NCBI GenBank assembly: GCA_002118135.1
Contig: BDIU01000192.1
Span: 310,001-374,000, forward strand
Direction: 5' to 3'
DNA length: 64,000 nt
From: Trebouxia sp. TZW2008
Lineage: Eukaryota > Chlorophyta > Trebouxiophyceae > Trebouxiales > Trebouxiaceae
This document shows positions 21,968 to 36,547 of the stretch, in pieces. Position 1 is the stretch's first letter. The number at the start of each line of letters is the position of its first letter. The notes under the pieces are model-generated. The model had not been told where the DNA came from and did no database searches. It saw nothing but the letters and a program-made list of their open reading frames with translations. The translations under genes and the position numbers were made by a program.

Positions 21968-24900
21968 TCAATGAGTCAGGGAACTGCCAGTGCGTCTGCA
22001 AATCTGACTGACAAGGCTTGTCAAACTATCACTGCTCAGTGCTACACTGCTACTTTTCCCTGCATCTAGGCTCGGATCACAGGGCGTCAACGACACTCCT
22101 GTTGAGTTTACAGCTGTGCTTCCTTGCAACAGACCTGGAGAGCACACATTGCCTGCCTGTGCTGTTGAAACTATACACTGACTCAGTCCTGGAGTTTCTG
22201 CAGCAGAAGCTGGCGCTTGGTTTGTCATCCGTTGGCAGATATGCGTTTGCGCTGCCTGGAAGTCAAAAACAGCTTCCTGCTGTGCTGTCACACCAGCCTC
22301 AGCCAACCTCACTGTCTCACTGGTTTGCGCTCTGACAGCGAGCCTCTCAGCCGGAACTGCTCTCGGCCTTGCTTGTGCTGTGAGACCAGTCTCATCTGGG
22401 AACACTCTCTCTTGTGGCTTTTGCTCGCCCTGTGAAGCGACTTTTGACAGCTTTTGCCTCTCCTGTGAATCAGGTACTGAGGAGTTGTGCTCGCGCTGTG
22501 TAACTGCTGTTGATGACATTCCCCACTTGGGCATGCGCCGTTGGTGTGAGTGGCCAGCAAGCTGATGACTTGCAGCTCCTTGCTGATGTCCACATGCGTT
22601 CACGCATGCTGCGTCTGGGGCAGCCATGTCATTACAATGCCGAACATTCTCCTGCTGATTTGCACATGCGCTGATGCATGCTGAGGCCGAGGCTTGCAAG
22701 TCATGACACTGCTGAGCTGCTTCTTGCTGATGTCCATTTGCGATAAAGTATGCTGAGCCTGATGCATGCAAGTCGTTTGGCTGCTTATTGGCTTCAAGAC
22801 AGCCTGATGAGTCCCTATCACAGGTGTGAACACTCTGCTCTGGTGTCAGCATGACAGAACCTTCAGCTTTGAAAGTGATGCAAGGCAGCTCTGCAGATGT
22901 GCTGGGCGCAGGCTTGATCATTGTTGGCGACTTAACCTGTTGACAGCTTTGAATCGAGCAAGCAGTACTGGAGCTGAGCTTGTCTGGACAGCGCCTGTGC
23001 TTTAAGGCATCACTGCAGCTACGCCATGTATCCTGCAAAGACAGCTTAGTAACAATTCTGTAACAACATGATGATCAATGGACAACTCTATGCTGCTGCA
23101 CATGCGGGCGACTACTGAGAGAGATGCCAGCACCTCAGCAAGGGAGGTCAACCGATTGTTGCATTAGTCGATTGCATTGCCATGGGCACCAAGGCATTTA
23201 CAGCTGTGGCATACATGGTGCTATTGTGCTCAGCTCACCTGCCAGGACCCACGTGACTCAAGCTGAGCTGCTAGACTTCCTCCCATTGTCTGCTCAGAGC
23301 GCATGCTTGCGCTCGACGCCTTCCTTTTCGTTGCTAGCCCTGTCACCTGCCGAGACTGCTGTCTTGGCTGCTGCCTTGACTGCTGTGTCTGCTGCTGTGT
23401 GGGGTCGCCCAACAGATGCTCGAGGTGACGAGCTGTATCCACAAGCCTTGGCTGCTTTCCTGGCTGCTGCGCTTGCTGCTTTGTGGGTTGGCTCAAAAGG
23501 TGCTTGAAGTGCTTAGCTGGATCAATTGGGCATCTGGGGTCATAGCACTTCTTCACTATGGGCACAATGGCGTGTGGTCTGAGGTGAGATACAAAGGACT
23601 CCAGCTCGCTGAAGCTGCTGTGCAGGGAGTACGGGATCTTCTTGAGCAAGGGCAGGGCGTTTTCAAGCTCTGCTGCAGTCACAGCTTTTGCCCTGCAGTA
23701 TTCATCAAGATGATTGTTTGCGGAGATTGTGCCTGTGCAGCGCCTAACAGACAAGAAAATGGATTCCAACGACAACGCTGGGCAAGCAGATGGTATGTAA
23801 GGTCAGTTGCGTCAGCATAAGCTCTAGTGTCTTCAGGAATGCGTGTTTGCATAACTTGCCAGGCCAAGCTTCACATGTGTGCTCAAATAGACTGCAAAGC
23901 CTTTGCATCCCACAAGTCACTACACTCTGCAAGACAAGCAGCAGCTAATGAGTGACGCACCAGCTTTTATGTGAGCCCTCGCACAGCAACTAAATACGCA
24001 TGATGTTGTTGGTACTGCTTGCAGTTTGGCTGATGGACCCACCTATCAGGAGCCTTTTGCTGATGTACCAAAGCTGCATATGATTTGAGGTCATCATCAA
24101 GCAAGTTGCACTCCTGAAACAGCTGACTCTGGAACGCATCAATGTGATGACTGATGCCAGTGTCAAGCTGTTGATCACATGCAGAGGCTGCGCGTCCCTG
24201 TGACTGCTGCTCTTCTGTTGCCATATGTGGTGTTGATGCTGCAATTGATGGTTTTGTAGCAGCCTTGAAAACTGTGCTGTCCAGACAAGCAAAGCCTGCA
24301 TGCAAAGAAACATATGTTGGTCAGGTAGACTGGCACTATGCAGCCTGTTTCTAGATGCAGCAATATCAGCCTGATGTGAACTGTGTCATGACATCAAACA
24401 AAACCAGCAACAATGGCTGTGACTTTGACAAAGACACAGCTGTTGATGCTACTTGTCTGCCTATTCACAGCATGCGCAGATTTGCACAAAGACTGCATGA
24501 CAATAACAGTACTGCAGGAGTGCATGCTTCTGGTCTGTATTGGCACGAGCACTGAGCAAGCCATGTACATCATGATTTTCTCCCCTTCGTGCTGATTCTT
24601 TAGGCGTTTGTGAACTGCAACAGCATTTGTACATGGCTTTACCTGTTGGAACTATGCCCAAAGTGAGCGTACTCCTGTTGAATTTGGCTAGCAGCTCCAA
24701 AGTTACCATCCACTTGGGCAGCGCCCTGCAACACAACACCAGGATATCAGATGAGAATTGTTGCTGCAATGATGATGAGAATAGTAATCACACATTGCAT
24801 CACATGTGCTAGGTGTGTGTGGCCCAAGTCTTGTGTCGCCAGGCAAGCTTGTCATGAGCGCCTTTGTAGGGACGTCTGATCTTCAACTTTTGAGATTCAG

Positions 24901-27390
24901 ACAAAACAATGTCTTGCTGCAATGATGATGTAAAACCTCTGACGAGAATTGAGTTGATTTATGTCGGCTGCAATGTAGCTCATGATTTGCAGCCACAGCT
25001 GGAACCTGTCCAGTCAGCTTTCATACCTTAGGCACAGGAGTGACCAGAGACATTGACCAAAGCCAAACTTGATGCATATGGATAGGGCCGCAGCAATTCA
25101 TTACAAGGTTTGATAGCATCTGTGGCTGTTGCTGAAGCTGCAGCGTCAGTGATGTCACAAACTGCCGACCACAAAGGCTGAAAGCAGGCAGCAAGCACCC
25201 CAACAGCAGGAGCTGACCACCTGAAGATTTGAAACCAGCCAGCTTAGGCACTAAGGCTTTGGCAGGGCAGAGAGAGGTGCAGCCCACCTGACGCGTGTGG
25301 CTGACATGTCAGCAGTGAAGAGCTCTTCTGGCAAACCAGCTATGCTGATGGTTTGCAAACGCTCCACAGGCACACCAACTGGCAGCCCTATTGCATGGGC
25401 CACAGCAGCAAGCATATCCTCTGCAATACAGCAGATGTCAAGCATTGTTATAATGAAAGTGATGCTGACAATGAAAGGTCAGATTGGCAGCCATGTTCCC
25501 TGGACCGCAGCTGCCAGCATGACCTCTGCATTATAGCACATGTCAGCATCACGGCATCTGTCAAAGGCAATACTGCTGATGATAGTGATGATGCTGAAAT
25601 TATAATTGACATCCTTGCTGCACAGTGCACAGCAACAAGCACGTCGTCTGCATAACGGCTTGTGTCAACTCCCCAGCTTTAGCAGCATGTGGACTTGGTG
25701 CTGCTGGCCGGCTGAATGCAATGGTTTGTCATCGCTTTAATACAGTAAAAAGTCAGTGAAGACTTGACTATTGAACGATGCTTTCAGCTCAAGAGTGCAT
25801 CTGCGCGGCATTTGTGGTGATCAGTGCTGACATGTGGTGCAGGCGATTTGTGCAATTGTCCCTCGATGACCACTCTCATGCCTAATATGACAAAAGTCTG
25901 CACAAGGGAAGTGTGCTGCCGAGAGTGAGTACGGCATCAAGGCTTGTGTGTCTAATCAATTTACAAGCTGAGATTGCCTTGATCAACAATCCACTTGCAA
26001 CAGCTGCACAACTTCATGGACATTATGACCAGGAATCATGTTGCACAGAGCGTCGTACTTCACAGCAAATTTGATGGGGGCCAAGGTGTATTTTACCTTT
26101 TCCAAGAGAATCAATTGCAAGGACTATGTCCATGTCAGCATGTGCCTGGATCATGCTAATGATGCTCTGACACGCCAGCAGCCGACAAGGAAATACGTAC
26201 CTGAGCGAACATTCAGGTCTCTTGGTTAGAGAGCTCACATGAAGCAGTCTGACTCACACGTTAGCATGCCAGTGTGCAGCATGCTAAACGCTATAGAATA
26301 GGTGAGGTCTGGTTAATGATAGTTGATCACACTTTGCAGCACATGTCCTATGTGTGTCGCCCAAGTCCTATCTCGCCAGGCTGGCTTGATCTGAGCATCA
26401 TAGTACTGGCGGTTGATGTTCAACTGTTGCAAAAGGTCTTGGCTTGTCAGGATCCAGAATGAGCTGAACATGCAGACAACAGGGTGTGCCACAAGGCAGC
26501 AGCCCTTACAATCTGATTCAAATGGGCAAGACTTGCAGTTCTGCGCATGAAAGCATGGATGTTTTCTATATGTTATCAACTGAAGATGAACTTGTCAACA
26601 AAATGGCCAGATGAAGCTACCTGGGGTTGCAGTAAGTGTTGTCCAATACCAGCAGATCAAGGGGACCAGCCTGCAGTGCGGCGTGCTGGAGTAGCTCAGC
26701 TTGAGCCTCATGTTCCCACCTAATACACACAAGGTGCTGATTTTGGAGTACTGATAACCCAAATCTCATGCACACTTGCAACATAGTGCAAGAGGGGCAC
26801 ATGAGCTGTGCACACTGCGCAGACAGTCAAAGCAACATGCTTGTCATCATTGAGGGGTAATCGAGGCGCCCCAGCTAGCCAAACAATTATGTGGCAGACA
26901 GCGGCGATTCAGACGGGTCGGAGGCATTGCCAAGCCATGCAAACGCACCTGAAGTCACCTGTGTGGAGGACACGGCCGCACGCGCCCTCAAAAACATACA
27001 TCACAGCACCCTGCACAAGAGACTTGGACCTTTTCCTCTGGCAGAAGCTGTTTGAGCTGTTCAGGCTTTGCAGCAAGCGCATGATTGTTTACGTACAGGG
27101 CAGTGATTTGCATCTATTGCCGTCACTGTCAGGTTTTCAATTTGATGCAACTGAAGACATATACTCTCATCCAGTGGGACGATGTGACATGAAAGACTAG
27201 GCCATTTGCGCTGAAGCAGTGCGCCAGTCACTTCACTGCAGTAAATGGGGCCTTGATTCCAGTCATTGTGGAGGCCTTTGTAGTGGTCGGCGTGCATGTG
27301 TGTCAGGAAGAAAGCAGAGGCGTGAGGTGCTGTCCAGTAGTCAATAGCTACTGTGCACCTCCCACACTTCAGCAGGAAGCCATCAGACAT
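21968..27390 (-). CDS. SNM1/Apollo/Artemis-like metallo-beta-lactamase nuclease
   Basis: Nine exons on the minus strand: 27390-27097, 27010-26949, 26719-26621, 26200-26097, 25420-25288, 24725-24643, 24295-24043, 23692-23239 and 23032-21968 (2547 nt, 848 residues), all in phase. The N-terminus is the metallo-beta-lactamase core with THMHADH at 30-36, DANHCPG and HTGDF (Asp117). The beta-CASP part follows: LVLDNTYCNP, IDSLGKE, FTADMSATRVR and IPYSLHSSFSELESFV. This is the layout of the DCLRE1 family, 5'-exonucleases for interstrand crosslink, telomere or end-joining repair; I cannot say which paralogue. An insert encoded mainly by exon 7 splits the beta-CASP end. The last ~450 residues are low complexity with three 24-residue repeats. 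Intron 4 holds two exon echoes and one family A element; intron 5 holds a family B and a family A element. Confidence 0.88.
24795..24930 (+). repeat. Dispersed repeat family A, copy 1
   Basis: Shares TGTGCTAGGTGTGTG, CAAGTC, TCGCCAGGCAAGCTTG, TTTGTAGGG and TTCAACTTTTGA blocks with 33625-33760. It is weaker against 26335-26450 and appears inverted at 55730-55800 and 63910-63990. It lies inside an intron of the SNM1-like gene. Confidence 0.75.
25030..25145 (+). repeat. Dispersed repeat family B, copy 2
   Basis: Matches 19370-19490 over about 115 bp in the same orientation, with scattered substitutions. It sits in an intron of the minus-strand SNM1-like gene, so it is antisense here and sense in the NFU gene. 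Confidence 0.7.
25488..25660 (-). repeat. Echo array of SNM1-like exon 5 acceptor side (two copies)
   Basis: On the minus strand the exon 5 start (EDMLAAVAHA) is copied upstream, with exon-like starts at 25525 and 25647. The real start is 25420. Both keep TGCAG. The nearer copy reads EVMLAAAV and the farther one is more decayed. Confidence 0.75.
26335..26450 (+). repeat. Dispersed repeat family A, copy 2
   Basis: Matches the family A consensus (ATGTG..GCCCAAGTC..TCGCCAGGCTGGCTTG..TTGATGTTCAACT) within another intron of the SNM1-like gene. It is more diverged than the copies at 24.8 and 33.6 kb. Confidence 0.65.
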
Positions 27391-27796
27391 ATCTGCAGCT
27401 GACCCGCACGCACGCCCTGGACGTCAGAACAGGCAACACATGCCAACGCTGCAGCAGACAAACAGTAGGACAGGACAATGCCTCGGCCCTGTCCGCACGA
27501 TCGATCCTTAATCGGCAGATCAAAGCACACCGAAGCATGCATAGCAGGCTCTCACGCATAGCGTGAAGCAGGCGTGAACCGTGTCAACAAGACGGGGATC
27601 AATTCAGGCCTTGCTGAAATAGCTCACTGTCTCGCCCGTTGGAACGCCAGCCTTGATACGCATCCATTAGCGGTCAAGTGTACCATCATCTTGACTCCGG
27701 CGTTATCGTGACTTAAGGACCTGATTGTTTCATCGAATTGTACGTGGACACTGTCAGATCTACAGTAGCCTAGCTGCAATCAAGCGCTGAGGCAGC
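27391..27796. promoter_or_regulatory. Divergent promoter region, SNM1-like nuclease and RPN11
   Basis: About 400 bp between two start codons on opposite strands, so both promoters must share this stretch. I see no TATA box or named site that I would defend. Confidence 0.45.
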
Positions 27797-30256
<2,460 letters not shown>

Positions 30257-31043
30257 GACACAAGCCGCTTGAGACCCTTTATTTTGCTGTCCACACACAT
30301 GCCAGCATGCCATAGTCTCTGCCAGATTTTTCCACAGCAGGACTTGTGACACAGCCAGTGCTCCTGATGATGCAGCGAAATGGCATTTGACGTCAGATGA
30401 TACATACTATTCCAGAGCATCCCTTCAGAGCGTGACTCAAAAGCTGTATGTAAGTTGCAAGCATGTCTTCCTGGCTGTGCTTGAAGATGCGACAGCTGCG
30501 CAGCCTGGGCAAGGACTGGCAGATTAGTTTGACACAATATTGTGTCACCCGATCTTGGTCTCTCTCTGCCTGTATTTCTGTGCTGCAGGTGTGCGTGTCA
30601 TGTCTTCTCATGAAAGGATGAGCTAATTTAGTTGCAGTGCATTAAGCGCACATAGCCGCATGCAGCTGCATGGGCATCCTGCATTGCACGTGGGGCCTGC
30701 AGCACTGCTGTCTCTTAGCACCTTGCATTGACCTTTTTTCCTTGGAAACGGTAAAAGCGGAACCCACACGTCAATTTAGATGATTATCCTGGCTGCCACT
30801 TCTGGCTTCACCCTGCTGCGTGCACATGTACAGCCTTTGCCCGGGCTCGGACAGAGCATACTGCAATTAAAACTGTCAAACAGCAGCAAAAGCGGTATCG
30901 GTGCTGGTTGCTAGAGCCCAAGACTGCTGGTCTGACGGTCCGCTGAAACGACCTGCCCAAGCAGCGCGGAGGTGAGGCACCTGAGCACTCAAATAAGCTG
31001 CAACAGACAGAGATAGGCAGAAGGCCGCTCAGCAGTGCGTCCA
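30257..31043. other. Intergenic region, RPN11 to secreted Ala/Ser-rich protein
   Basis: About 790 bp with no recognisable gene. It should contain the RPN11 3' UTR and the promoter of the next gene. Confidence 0.5.
30449..30453 (+). terminator. Candidate TGTAA polyadenylation signal, RPN11
   Basis: TGTAA about 195 bp after the RPN11 stop codon. Confidence 0.35.
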
Positions 31044-34000
31044 ATGGTAACTTCACGCTTGCGCTGGATGCAATTCGGAAGCGTCGCGGCCCTGGTACTG
31101 CTCTGCTGTGCTGCCACCGCCCGTGCCGAAGGTGACGCACTTGCAACTTTTCAGGCTGCACTTGAGTCGCGTTGCGTGACAGCATCTGCAGCCTGCATCC
31201 GATGCATCGCGTGTCGACAACTCGGTCTGCTGCTGCACGAAGCTGCCGACAGTCAAGTGCTCATGCCAGCGGTCAACACAGTCCAGTCTGAGATGCTTTG
31301 CAGGCTTTCAGGCAACATCATACAGGCGACAGCTCAAGCAAGACTCAGCAGCTGTGGACATTGTCTCAGACCTGATCTCAGGCAACGCTGATGGAGCCAG
31401 TGCAGCAATTGCTTCAGCCTCTGCCAACAATGATGCTGCTGGCATCAGCTCAGCCTTGGCTAGTGCTGCTGCACTGGTGAGCACGGCACAACACTGAACA
31501 TGCAGATTTGAATCTTTCAATCCTTGAGTATAATAATGAGCTGTTGACTGCCTTGCTGCCTGCAAAGCTGCATCGCTTTGTAGTTTGCATGTCACACTGT
31601 GTAGGTCAGAGGCAAGGCAAACCCCAGCCTTCATATGTTTGCATGTGACAGACTTTGGAGTGTGTCATTGCGCCCTGCATCCCTCATCCCACGCATGTCA
31701 TGACACAGTTGAGACAGCTTCCATGCTCTGTCAGCACATCATGCACAGGTTTGGGGCTTTATGCGCTCACTTGATTCATTGCAGGGCAAAAGCACTCAAG
31801 CAGCCCAAGCCGTGGCTTCTGCAGTCAGCGCTCCCAACGCCAATGCTGGTGTCATCATACAAGCACTGTCCCAAGCGGTATGCACCATATTGCCTTGCCA
31901 CCACCAGCACCCAGAACGCCTGCATACTTGCGTGTTGCTTGCAAATGCAGCAAGACAAGTTTGCTTTGCTGTATGGAAAAGGCCATGCGCTCCTGTCATC
32001 ATGTCCCTAGCGTAGCAGTATCTACAGCAACTACTGTCAATCAAGTAACGGCGGTGACCAGCCAAACCCTTGTCACCAACCATTTGCTCTAGATGACACC
32101 ATCATCTCACACTGGCCAGCACTATCATATGATAACCAGAAATATCAGTATGCGCAGACCTGTTTTAAGAAAGTTTTGCTGCAGGGAGTAGACACTGGAT
32201 CCCCTGGAGCATCCCCTGGGGCAGTTTCCAGCAGCCCCTCTGGCAGCCCCTCCAGCAGCCCTTCCGCGAGCCCTGTTCCATCTAGCCCCGAAGCGGTAAG
32301 CACGATCAGTGCTGGTTACATGAGAGTCTTAAGCAAGACATGCCCAGACTGCTTTGACACATTTGCGATGCAGTTTGGCTTGGAGACTTTGCTATCTGAG
32401 CTGACACAAGCATGTTTAAAACAGCATGCATGCAAATTGTCTTGCATGGCATGAACAGAAGGTCAAGCCTGAACGCTTATGCATAGAGCGCTGCACTGAT
32501 GTCTGCATCCCGGGCTCACCACGCTGGTCAACAAAGCGCTTACTGCATGCATGACTATCGCTGCTGCATTGTCTTCCAAGTAGGCACATCTCAAGGCAGC
32601 TTACAGCCCCCACAGCAGTGGGCTAGCTTGTTGCCGCCAAAGCATGCAATCAATGATCATGACACAGGACTGACCAGGAAATTTGCTGCTGCAGATCAAC
32701 GCTGGTGATGTGGCCAACCAGCTTGGTGACACCGGAAGTAAGCTTTTCCTATACTGCATCTGCATGCTGTCATTGCACTAGTCCCATGGCAAAAGGCTGT
32801 GTTCATACTACTTTCACATTCTGCAGCAGTCTGTCGTGGATGCTGTTGCAGTGATTGCTTTCCAACTGAAAGTAGTTCATCATAGTCTTGCTGACTGCAA
32901 TGCTAGGTCAGGCTGGCTAGGCCTGATTCTGCAATGAACAAAGGCTTTCCTGGCATCTGTAAGGATCTCTGCTCCACCTGTGCATTTGGCTTTCTCCCTC
33001 AGCAGCTGTCACCTCCTGCAGTTTTACGGCTGTGCAAATCCAAGACATTTCATGTGCACCATGCAACACTGCATAGCCTGCATTGCCCTGATCTTCCTTT
33101 GAGCCAGAGCTCTTGCCTTTGTGACACAATCCTGCGCTCCATCAGAAACTCTGATCAATAGCACATAGTCCAGTTGCAACTGCTGCAGGTGTTATGATTC
33201 AAAAGTGGCCAATGAGCTTTCACTTCAAGTGCAGGCAGCTGTGGCTTGCATTCAACATAGGGGCCTTGCATATGCTGCTCTGCTGTGTTACATCACCACA
33301 GCTACAGCGTGGACTCTGTTCAGTAGCGCATTGTCAATCCAGGTAGCTGCAACTGCCTGCAGGTAGTGTGACTTCTGTGGCCAGCTCCAACTCCCAGGAC
33401 TTCACCACGGAAACTAATGCTGTGACCAAAGCAGTGTCTGACGCCTTCGCTCAGGTACTGCCCCACATGAAGTGTTGACTGTGTAGTCTTCATCTCATAG
33501 TGTCAATGTACGGTACACTGATGCTGTGACCAAGGCAGTCTGTGATGCCTTCACTCAGGTACTGCTGCTACCCCATACTGTCTGTACAGTTCCCTAGTAG
33601 TGATATTAGTCATTACACATTCCAGCACATGTGCATGTGCTAGGTGTGTGCGGCGCAAGTCCTGTCTCGCCAGGCAGGCTTGTTCTGAGCGTCTTTGTAG
33701 GGGCACCTGATATTCAACTTTTGAAACTCAGACAAACCAATGTCATTCCAGATCTTCTCTGGTGTTGTGTCAAGAACAGTGTCTGACGCCTTCACTTAGG
33801 TGCTGCAGCTACTCGACATTCACTGTACGGTACTCTGATGCTGTGTCAAGAAAGAGTGTCTGATGGCTTCAATCAGGTGCTGCAGCTACTTGACATTTAC
33901 TGTACAGTACAGTACGCTGATGCTGTGTCAAGGCCAGTGTCTGATGCCTTCAATCAGGCATTGCAGCTGCCGCACATGAAGTGCTGACTGTACAGTACTC

Positions 34001-36547
34001 AATGCTGTGTCTAAGACTGTGTCCAAAGCCTTCACTCAGTCAGTACAGCTGACTCAGATTGACTGTACAGGTCTACCAAGCAGCAATGTATAACAGGAAA
34101 AGAGTGCTAGCACAGCATAGAAGCAATTTGCAGGCTGCTTGCCTGTGTTTTAAACAGCTTCATACGGCATGGCAAATCCACTAAACAAAGCCTGTCTTTC
34201 AAGCTGGGAACCATCAAACATGATGCAATTGTGTGCGTGCTGAGAATGCATAAAGCTGCATCATGCTCGAGTCCTGTGTCTGGCAGCATCTGCCTCTACT
34301 GTGCTACAAGAGTGAATACTTGGGAATGGTATTTCTGTCTGATCTTCTATGTCAGCAGTTCAGCTATCAACCCTCTATGTTTCACTCACACATTGGCTGT
34401 AACAGATCAGAAATGAAGCGCTGTAGCTCCATTGGCAGGGTGAGCGTGGTGTCATTTCAGGCCCATAGATTGTATAGAATGCCAAGCAATGGTCACTAGA
34501 TCACGCTGTTGGATGCCGATTTGATGATCAGCTGCTGGTACTGTGCAGGTGAAAGGCGGCGCAGATGCACAAGCCACCGCCCAATCCGCTGCACAGGCCA
34601 TTGGAACAGCTGTAGCCACTGCTGTCGCTTCTGCAAGCACCAAGGTCACCACCACAGGTTTGTGCTGTCTTAGCTCTTGAGCTGGCAGTGCACATCAATC
34701 GCTTCAGTCTTGTGTTGTTAGTCGCTTATTGTAGAACATGTGGCTGCAATGTGGGGTTGAGTCCGTATGCACTGACCACAATGGGTTGAACTTCTCTGTC
34801 ATGTGATTGAAAGGACGCCATGACAACAGACAGTGCTGCACCAATCTGACAACTCTTGCAATGCAGCATGTTGTATGCTGTTGACATTGCCAAGCTGCAG
34901 AGATCTTGCAGCTCTTGATATTGCAGGTAGAAAGAGGATACTGCTCTTTTGGCGCCACTTAGCTGCATGCATTTATTTGCTGCATCAAAGCTTGCCAAAA
35001 GGCTTTGCTTGATATGCTTATAACACATCACTGAATGCTGCTTTCTCATCCAGGGCGTCAACTTCAGCAGGCTCAATGTCCAAAAAACAACATTTAGATG
35101 CTCTATTGCAAGAGCATGATCAAGACCATACCCTTGTCATCGCTGAAATGGTGCTTTGCTTGTTGCCTTAGACTGCAACAAAGTCGACAACAGAAAGCCG
35201 GAGTACTTGTTGTGTGCAGGTCAAGGGTCTAGCGGCTCGGCTGATGCCACTGCTGTCAGTGTAGCTACTGCCAAGGCAACTGCGACAGCCATTGCAAACG
35301 CTGTCGCTCAAGCCACCAACAGTGAGTGACCTTGCCTCCTGAATTCACTGTTACGCGCGCAGTTAGAAGCTTCAACACAACTTATGCACAGCAAGGCGTG
35401 TATTGCCATAGTCTCTGGATTTGCCTGGTCTTGCAGCAACAAAGGAGCAGAGTATGTCTCAAAAATGCACATCACATGACAGCACCCCAACTTTTGCATC
35501 AGCATGTAATCAGCACCATATTGTTGAAGTCAAGCACAGCAATGATGCATTTACAGTAAAATTGTAAGGCAGTGATTATGACATGCTATGAACTGCAGAC
35601 AATGCACAAGCCACAAGTGCAGCCAATGCCCAAGACATACAGACAGCTGTGGCGTCAGCAGTGGCCACCGCCTCCGCATCAAGCACAGCTTCAAATGGTG
35701 AGTCCTGTCTATGTAGGTGGTCTTTTCTGCAGCAAGAGATGCCTTGTTGAATACTGCAAAACATTGCCGTATATAGTCAGACTGCCTTTTGCCGAGCTTG
35801 CAAATCGAGGACACCTGATGAAGTTGGTAGCATATTGCTGATGTGGCATGTGACAAGTGAACGCCTGAGCTTTCAACTTTGCTACTGGTTGCCATATGTT
35901 GAGTTTGCGCTGGGTCCGATCTTTAGCTTGAGCATGTGCCTGGGCTGCGAAAATTGGAAGAGTCCTTGCTTAATGGCATGCGCTGTCAGTCCTTTTCCCC
36001 TTTTGATTGTCTCAATGCTGCTGATCCTGCTTGTGCTACTTGATGCCTCTGTTCAGATCAATAATTCTCTTGAGCATACTGTGATTCAAGCTCTGTTTGC
36101 AAGCATAGCATGCGTGTTTGCCACAAAGCGGCCTTGCCAACACGCACAGAATTGGCCTCAAAGCTAATGTGGCACCTTCTCACATATGACTCAGAGGTTG
36201 ACTCAACTCGGCCCAGTTGAGTCATCACTTCAATGAAGAAGTCATGGTGGTCTGTGTTGATCTGCCTTATGCAAACGGATCTGATCAGTCAAGCCTCAGC
36301 TGCAGGTGAGCTCAGATTTACTTCACTCACTTGCTGAGGTGACCAATCATGTGCAAAATTAGTCACGGGGCAGCATGAAACAGATTTCCACAGTCTGGCC
36401 TCAAAATTGGGTTAAAGCTGGGCATGTACTGCAGGCGGATCCTCTCAGGCAGACTCTACTGCTGTTGCGACATCAGTCAAGCAAGTTGTGGCCACTGCCC
36501 TGGCAAAAGCGCTGGCAACTGTTGGTGGCACTGCAACAAGTGGCTAG
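31044..36547 (+). CDS. Secreted Ala/Ser/Thr-rich repeat protein, unknown function
   Basis: Ten exons: 31044-31131, 31304-31476, 31785-31877, 32185-32295, 32695-32737, 33363-33454, 34549-34657, 35220-35321, 35599-35697 and 36435-36547 (1023 nt, 340 residues), all in phase. The N-terminus is a classic signal peptide (basic start, then FGSVAALVLLCCAATARA). The rest is built from short Ala/Ser/Val/Thr modules such as AIGTAVATAVASAS, AVASAVATASASSTAS and VVATALAKALATVGG, each on its own exon, plus one Ser-Pro module (exon 4) suited to O-glycosylation. No cysteines are expected in the mature repeats. The protein is probably extracellular or in the cell wall; composition resembles silk-like or structural wall proteins, but I recognise no family. 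Exon 6 is followed by five echoes. Confidence 0.75.
33500..34040 (+). repeat. Echo array of exon 6 donor side in Ala/Ser-rich gene (five copies)
   Basis: The exon 6 end (encoding AVTKAVSDAFAQ) plus donor, real end 33454, recurs with ends at 33558, 33799, 33876, 33957 and 34039. The last four are spaced 77-82 bp. The 241-bp gap between the first two is explained by a ~135-bp family A element at 33625-33760. Confidence 0.85.
33625..33760 (+). repeat. Dispersed repeat family A, copy 3
   Basis: Closely matches 24795-24930: TGTGCTAGGTGTGTG, CGCAAGTCCTGTCTCGCCAGG, GCTTGTTCTGAGCG, then ATTCAACTTTTGAAACTCAG. It lies inside the echo array of the Ala/Ser-rich gene. Confidence 0.75.

Noticed and set aside
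23679..23932. Minus-strand stretch with AWQVMQTRIPEDTRAYADATDL as an SNM1-like exon
   Set aside because: Exon 7 to exon 8 (24043 to 23692) is already in phase and restores the family motif order. This stretch is intron.
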